Part shown: positions 59,459 to 64,000 of the stretch, in pieces | Layout of the letters: every line of letters starts with the position of its first letter | Position numbering within the stretch: the first letter of the stretch is position 1 | Origin: Paramecium tetraurelia | Lineage: Eukaryota; Ciliophora; Oligohymenophorea; Peniculida; Parameciidae | Direction of reading: 5' to 3' | Length of the DNA: 64,000 nt | Assembly: GCF_000165425.1 (NCBI RefSeq) | Contig: NW_001798978.1 | Location: forward strand, 310,001-374,000 | Notes under the pieces: model-generated | The model's input: the letters and a program-made list of their open reading frames with translations, nothing else | What the model was told of the DNA's origin: nothing | Databases searched by the model: none | Program-made: the position numbers and the translations under genes

Positions 59459-61007
59459 ATGAAAAGATTAGCATAAAAAAGAAGAGAGCCAACTGAAACT
59501 ACTGTTTGTGTATAAATTTGATAAATTATAGTTTAGCGATTTGAAGACTGAGCCTGAGGAACTTAAGCAACAAGATAAAAGACTGAAAAATTGGAATAAT
59601 ATGTTTGGAAATTTTTTAGGGGAAGGACTTGTTCGTTAAAAGAAGAAAAATAAACATTTAGATCCAGTATTTCTAAAAGAAGCTCCTTTGTATTGTGGAA
59701 ATAATTTGTACGATAGTCCTTCAGTAAGAGATAATTTTGAGAAATTCATTGAAGGGGAAATAACAGCTTGTGAGTTCTTGGCTCGCAAAAATCAATCAGA
59801 GTTGTTGGACAGATAGAGACCTACTTCTCCTAAAAAAATTAGACTATTCAGAGTAGAAAATTGCAAGAATTAATTCAACTAAAATAACCAATAAACTGGA
59901 TTCTTAAAATTACTGAAAGACAAAACTGAGGAAGTAAATAAATAATTTAGAATTCAATCACGATTCGCTGTTCTGAGGAATTTAATAGAACACAAAATTA
60001 AAATGAAAGAAGAAGAAGATATTATTAAAAGAAGCAGAGAACTCAAAAATGTGGGAGTCATCAAATAAATGTATGATATAAGTGATGAGTACATTAAATT
60101 AATAGAAAGAAGATTTATGGAAAAACGATCAACTCCAGTAATTATTAAAAATTAGGTTAATGGATATTAAATCAAACTTATTCAACACTAAAACCCGTAC
60201 CAAATTCTTAAAACTGCATCATATGAAAATGAAACCAAAAATAAATATGAACCACCTACTCAAACCTCAACCATCAAATTCTAAATTGATTAAAAGGCTT
60301 AATAGTACATTGAAGAACTATAAACCAAGAATTGTATTTCAAATGAAAAGGCCAAGAAGAAAATATTTTTCAATTCTCAATACAAAAATGTAGTCCATAA
60401 ATAATCTTAATCTTTGCACAATCTTAGAAATGTAAAATCTGTCGTTCCGTTTGTTAAATAAAAGTATTTAAATAACCAATACATAAATAATGATTTGGAA
60501 CTCATCAAATACATTACTGATTATTAAGTAGAAGATCCATTTCATGATAAATAAATTTAATCTAAAATAAGGAAATCTTTACTCATATCGGCAGGAATTG
60601 TTCCAAATCATCATTCCCATAAAAATGTTTAAAAAGCCAATAAACAAACCTATTTAAATATTAAAGATTAATTATCCCAAAAATCTTCATAAACGATAGA
60701 TGATTCTTTGAATTCCATGTATGAATTTAATGTTGATTCCTTGTATAATCAAAGTATTGGTTTACAAAATAAACTGCTTGGAAGATAACATGATGGCTTT
60801 AGTAAAACAATTAAATCCATTCAAAAAAACGAAAGTTTGAAAAAGTATTTTTATCCATTTTAATATCATTAGAGAAATTATTATTAAAAACATCTAAAAA
60901 CTCGAAGGTTTGGAGAAGTTAAAGATAACAGAGTGATATAAATATATTTTTACATAATAAATGCTTTCTTTATTTGTTCTCCTCTTTCATCAGAATATTA
61001 CTATTGA
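59459..61007 (+). CDS. Basic protein of unknown function, 508 residues
   Basis: One 22-nt intron (59510-59531). The protein is rich in Lys, Asn, Gln and Ser, with few hydrophobic stretches. A compact block near the start (NMFGNFLGEGLVRQKKKNKH, SPSVRDNFEKFIEGEITACE) may be a small domain, and a helical segment (RFAVLRNLIEHKIKMKEEED) follows. The rest looks disordered. The final 20 residues are hydrophobic and could be read-through past the true end. I do not recognise the family; a cytoskeletal or ciliary-associated protein is a guess from composition alone. Confidence 0.6.
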
Positions 61008-61072
61008 TTTATTTATCAACTTTAATAAATAAGAATGATAATTTTAATATGTATTTCAATAATATATTAATA

Positions 61073-62897
61073 ATGAATTTGTCTGGGGAATCAACAATTA
61101 ATTTAGAGAGCAGAAGATCAAGAAACAAAACAGAAACTAAGTGCAAATCACAAAGTCCTCAAATAAAGCCTTAATTTACTAAATATTAATAACAGCATAA
61201 GAAAAGCAAAACCAAGGAAAAATTATCTTAGAATTCTGAGCAACTGCCTATATTATCGAGAAAACTAAACCTTAAGTCTATTAGCTTTACAAAAAAAAGA
61301 AATCAATTTAAGCCTGCTACTTAAGATTTATTTTTAAAAGTATTTGTTTTTAATAAAATAGTATTATATTGGATGGGGTAACAATGAAGCATTAGTGAAA
61401 CGAATTATGTCAAAGAGATTATAATGGAAAGAGACAACTGACTCAAGTTCAATGCTTGTAAACTTTAAATGGCAATAAAGTGAAAGAGGTTACAGATATG
61501 AAAGACTAATAGTAAGTTAAAATTATAAATAACTTGTCAATCATTTTGAACATCACAAAGAGATATCTAACAAATCTTACCTGATTAAAAATTTGTCTTA
61601 ATATTGTGAAGTAATACATAATAATAACACTAGAAACATAAACTGAATGTATTTGATTATACTCCATTAACTTTTGTAATTGATTTTAGTGATGAAAATT
61701 GTGATTACAATATAACACAGTTTCTTAAAACCTATGAGTAATTTGCTCCAAAAAAACCCTCATCTAAATAAATGTTGGATGTGAAAAGAAGATTGAGGGG
61801 AAATTTTTGTTGTGCCTATCGAGGAGAACTGATGTCACAATTCACTAAAATCTAATTAAACAACACTTTCTTAGCAGAGGAATCTACCTATATGTGGCTA
61901 TTGAAACCGACGTTTTTAAATAGAGGAAGAGGAATCTAAATTTTTGATAATCTAGAAACATTAGTCAAATTAGTATCTGAATTTCAAGAAGGATTAAAAG
62001 AGAAGGCATTAAATTAAAAAGAAGAATCATCAGGAGAAGACGAAACTCCGAAATAGGTTCAGAGTGCCTAAATAACAAAAAAAGAACCAAACTAATAAAT
62101 AAAGTAATAGTCATCAGGACAATGTATAATTAAATCTCATTCCTTTGTTATTCAAAAGTATATTGAAAAGCCTGCATTAATTAATAAGAGAAAATTTGAT
62201 ATCAGAGTCTGGGGTTTGATAACTCATGAATTAGATGCTTACTTCTTTTAAGAAGGGTATATAAGAACATCCTCTGAAGATTTTACATACAATATTGAAA
62301 ATACATTTGTCCATTTAACAAATAATGCTATCTAAAAATATTCTCAAAACTATGGTTAATTTGAGGATGGAAATCAATTATCCTTCAAAAACTATTAGGA
62401 TTATTTGCAATCACAAAAGATTAATTGCAATGTTTAAGATGTATTTATATATATATAAAGTAGTTAATTAATAAAATGAAGGAAAGAATTTGGATGGTTT
62501 TTAATTCAGTAAAGAATAAATTAAACTTTGAAGATAGAAAATACTGTTTTGAAATATTTGGATTTGATTTTATCTTAGATGCTGATTAAGAAGTGTGGTT
62601 AATAGAAGTCAATACAAATCCATGCATAGAAGAATCAAGTCCATTGTTAAAAATGTATATTCCTAGAATGCTTGATGATGCATTTAAACTAACTCTTGAT
62701 GTTTTATTCCCACCTCCAAATTCTCATAAATAATCACTTCCATAAATATGTATAATTAATATTTCATATAAGATTAATTACCTTAAATAAAGGAGGAGTA
62801 GCACTCTGACTATCCGGTAGTTGGCTACTCTAATGATGAAAATATGTGGATGCTATTGGGTTCATTAAACGATCGAAAAAATAAAAAGAAAAAATGA
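61073..62897 (+). CDS. Tubulin-tyrosine-ligase-like (TTLL) protein, polyglutamylase/glycylase type
   Basis: A 578-residue TTLL. After a basic N-terminus come YYIGWGNNEALVKRIMSKR, VNHFEHHKEISNKSYLIKNL, then the core ESTYMWLLKPTFLNRGRGIQ, SFVIQKYIEKPALINKRKFD, RVWGLITHELDAYFFQEGYI, TFVHLTNNAIQKYS, and the metal site IFGFDFILDADQEVWLIEVN followed by TNPC. Introns at 61340-61361, 61611-61633, 62441-62460 and 62750-62772 (22, 23, 20 and 23 nt) give 579 codons exactly. The KFDxRxW and HLTN motifs are those of the active family. It is more like TTLL3/10 than the TTLL at 1163. An in-frame ATG at 61049 is also possible. Confidence 0.9.
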
Positions 62898-63290
62898 TTA
62901 TTTGTTATACTATTTAATTATAATTGCTACTTTTATGTATTTCTACTATCCACTCATTATAATAATGAGGGCAATAGTTTGCAAAATTTCACTTTCTTAA
63001 AAACTTGTTAGAAATTTAATCAACGATGTGTTCTTACTAAAATAAACAATAAATTTAAATTAAGAATCTCAAGATTTATAAAAAAAGTTTGATATAAAAA
63101 ATTCGTAATTTATAATAAAGAAACACCATTTATTTTCTTTTAATTTTGTATTTCCAAAACAGTAACTTCTCTTTACAAATATCATTCTTTTATCTTGTGT
63201 TCCATTTTAAAAGGTTAACCCAAATTTAATTAATACTTTCATTATATTTATAATCATACAAAGAATCCTTTGCATTAAATAAATATTAAG
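62898..63290. other. AT-rich intergenic region
   Basis: About 390 bases between two plus-strand genes, without coding or RNA signal. It should contain the promoter of the Myb gene. Confidence 0.4.
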
Positions 63291-64000
63291 ATGATTAAAA
63301 AAACGTCTATTGATAGAAAAGCTATTTATGATCTATTCCAAAACATTGACATGATATATGCTTAAGCATTAATATCGAATTCTTTTCCTTTTATATATGG
63401 CATTCCGGACCAATAATAAATTGAGAGTAGTTTGAACAGAGTGGAAGCTGAATTAATTTAAAATAAAGGAATTTGGACTGAGGCTCAGGATTAATATTTA
63501 AAAATAATAGTCTTTGGAACTTGTTTATAAACTAGAACACGGCCTTTAGATTTGGTAATATAAAGTTTCTTATAAATATAGTCAACATTGTAATGGGATT
63601 AAATCTCTAGAATATTCAAATTTCATAATTGGAAAGCATGCAGGAATCGGTGGCTAAATGAGAAACGCAAAAAAGTTAACTGGACTCCTTAAGAAGATTA
63701 AGTGCTTGTGTAATTGTAATAATTACATCCAAATAAATGGTGCGAAATCGCCATAGAATTAATGAAAATCTGCTAAACTCCATATGTAAGATTGGGAAAA
63801 TAATGTCGAGACAGATGGGTTAATAAGCTTGACCCAAAAATACTAAAGTATGAAAATTTAAAAATAAAATAAAAGTGTACCATGGTATAAGGAAGAAGAA
63901 TTAAAATTATTTTAGGAAGTAAAGAAAAGGGGTAAACGATGGGCGGATATATCAGCTTAAATTTTTAAGTTTAAGAGAACAGAAAATACAATAAAAAATA
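63291..64000 (+). CDS. Three-repeat Myb-type DNA-binding protein, 5' part (cut by window edge)
   Basis: At least 215 residues, open at the window end. Three Myb/SANT repeats are seen: R1 from GIWTEAQDQYLKIIV to NWKACRNRWLNEKRK, R2 NWTPQEDQVLVQLQQLHPNK to GKQCRDRWVNKLDPKI, and R3 PWYKEEELKLFQEVKKRGKR to ISAQIFKFKRTENTIKN. Each repeat has the spaced tryptophans (or an aromatic replacement) and R2 keeps the recognition-helix core QCRDRW. An intron of 28 nt (63848-63875) is needed to join R2 to R3, and one of 27 nt (63555-63581) is likely. Such proteins regulate transcription, often of cell-cycle genes, or act in snRNA transcription (SNAPC4-like, with more repeats). Confidence 0.85.

Noticed and set aside
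1-64000. Mobile elements, integrated viral sequence, CRISPR arrays, tRNA or rRNA genes
   Set aside because: No transposase, integrase, reverse transcriptase, capsid-like frame, regular spacer array, or cloverleaf with a CCA-end context was seen; the gene content is ordinary host genes.

Overview
The window is macronuclear-type DNA of a ciliate, almost certainly a Paramecium of the aurelia group. Long reading frames appear only when TAA and TAG are read as glutamine and TGA is the sole stop. Genes are densely packed on both strands, often 20 to 100 bases apart, and are interrupted by very small introns. The introns resolved here run from 20 to 32 nt, mostly 22 to 28, with GTA...TAG/AAG ends. 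Composition is strongly AT-rich. I saw no transposon, retroelement, integrated virus, tRNA, rRNA, CRISPR array or telomere repeat. All models below were made by reading frames and splice sites by eye; family names rest on recognised motifs, not on a search.

Layout. 1-6.3 kb: 3' end of the splicing factor CRNKL1/Clf1, a tubulin-tyrosine-ligase-like (TTLL) gene, and a tandem pair of genes sharing a putative papain-fold cysteine-peptidase domain. The first member is fused to an AlaX-type tRNA-editing domain. 6.3-10.4 kb: small coiled-coil or low-complexity proteins, a secreted trichocyst-matrix-like protein and an HP1-like chromodomain protein. 10.4-18.9 kb: four protein kinases (PH-like/CAMK-like, CK1-like, CK2 alpha, ULK/ATG1-like) around a Cys-rich surface-protein gene. 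19.3-26.7 kb: a 2,236-residue protein with macroglobulin-like features, then RNA polymerase III subunit RPC8. 26.7-34.1 kb: the ciliate guanylyl cyclase fused to a P-type ATPase-like half. 34.2-42.7 kb: IFT74, a decayed region, an unknown protein, a mitochondrial S-adenosylmethionine carrier and a PX-domain sorting nexin. 42.7-54.2 kb: an importin-alpha IBB-like short gene, an EBP-family sterol isomerase, VPS8, a divergent TGS1-like methyltransferase, a membrane RING protein, ETF beta and CCT8. 54.6-64 kb: a prenyltransferase-alpha fragment, a coiled-coil/IQ protein with a CEP350-like tail, a RING protein, two unknown genes, a second TTLL gene and the 5' part of a three-repeat Myb gene.

The genes do not form one pathway. 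Ciliary and microtubule functions recur (IFT74, two TTLLs, CCT8, the IQ/CEP350-like protein), as does membrane traffic (VPS8, sorting nexin, ULK). The observations most worth a second look are the peptidase/AlaX fusion with its tandem relative, a TGS1 homologue lacking the catalytic Pro-Pro-Trp signature, a CK2 alpha intron that appears to end in TG instead of AG, single-base frame changes inside otherwise intact genes, and several truncated paralogue-like genes. The last fits a lineage with a history of whole-genome duplication.
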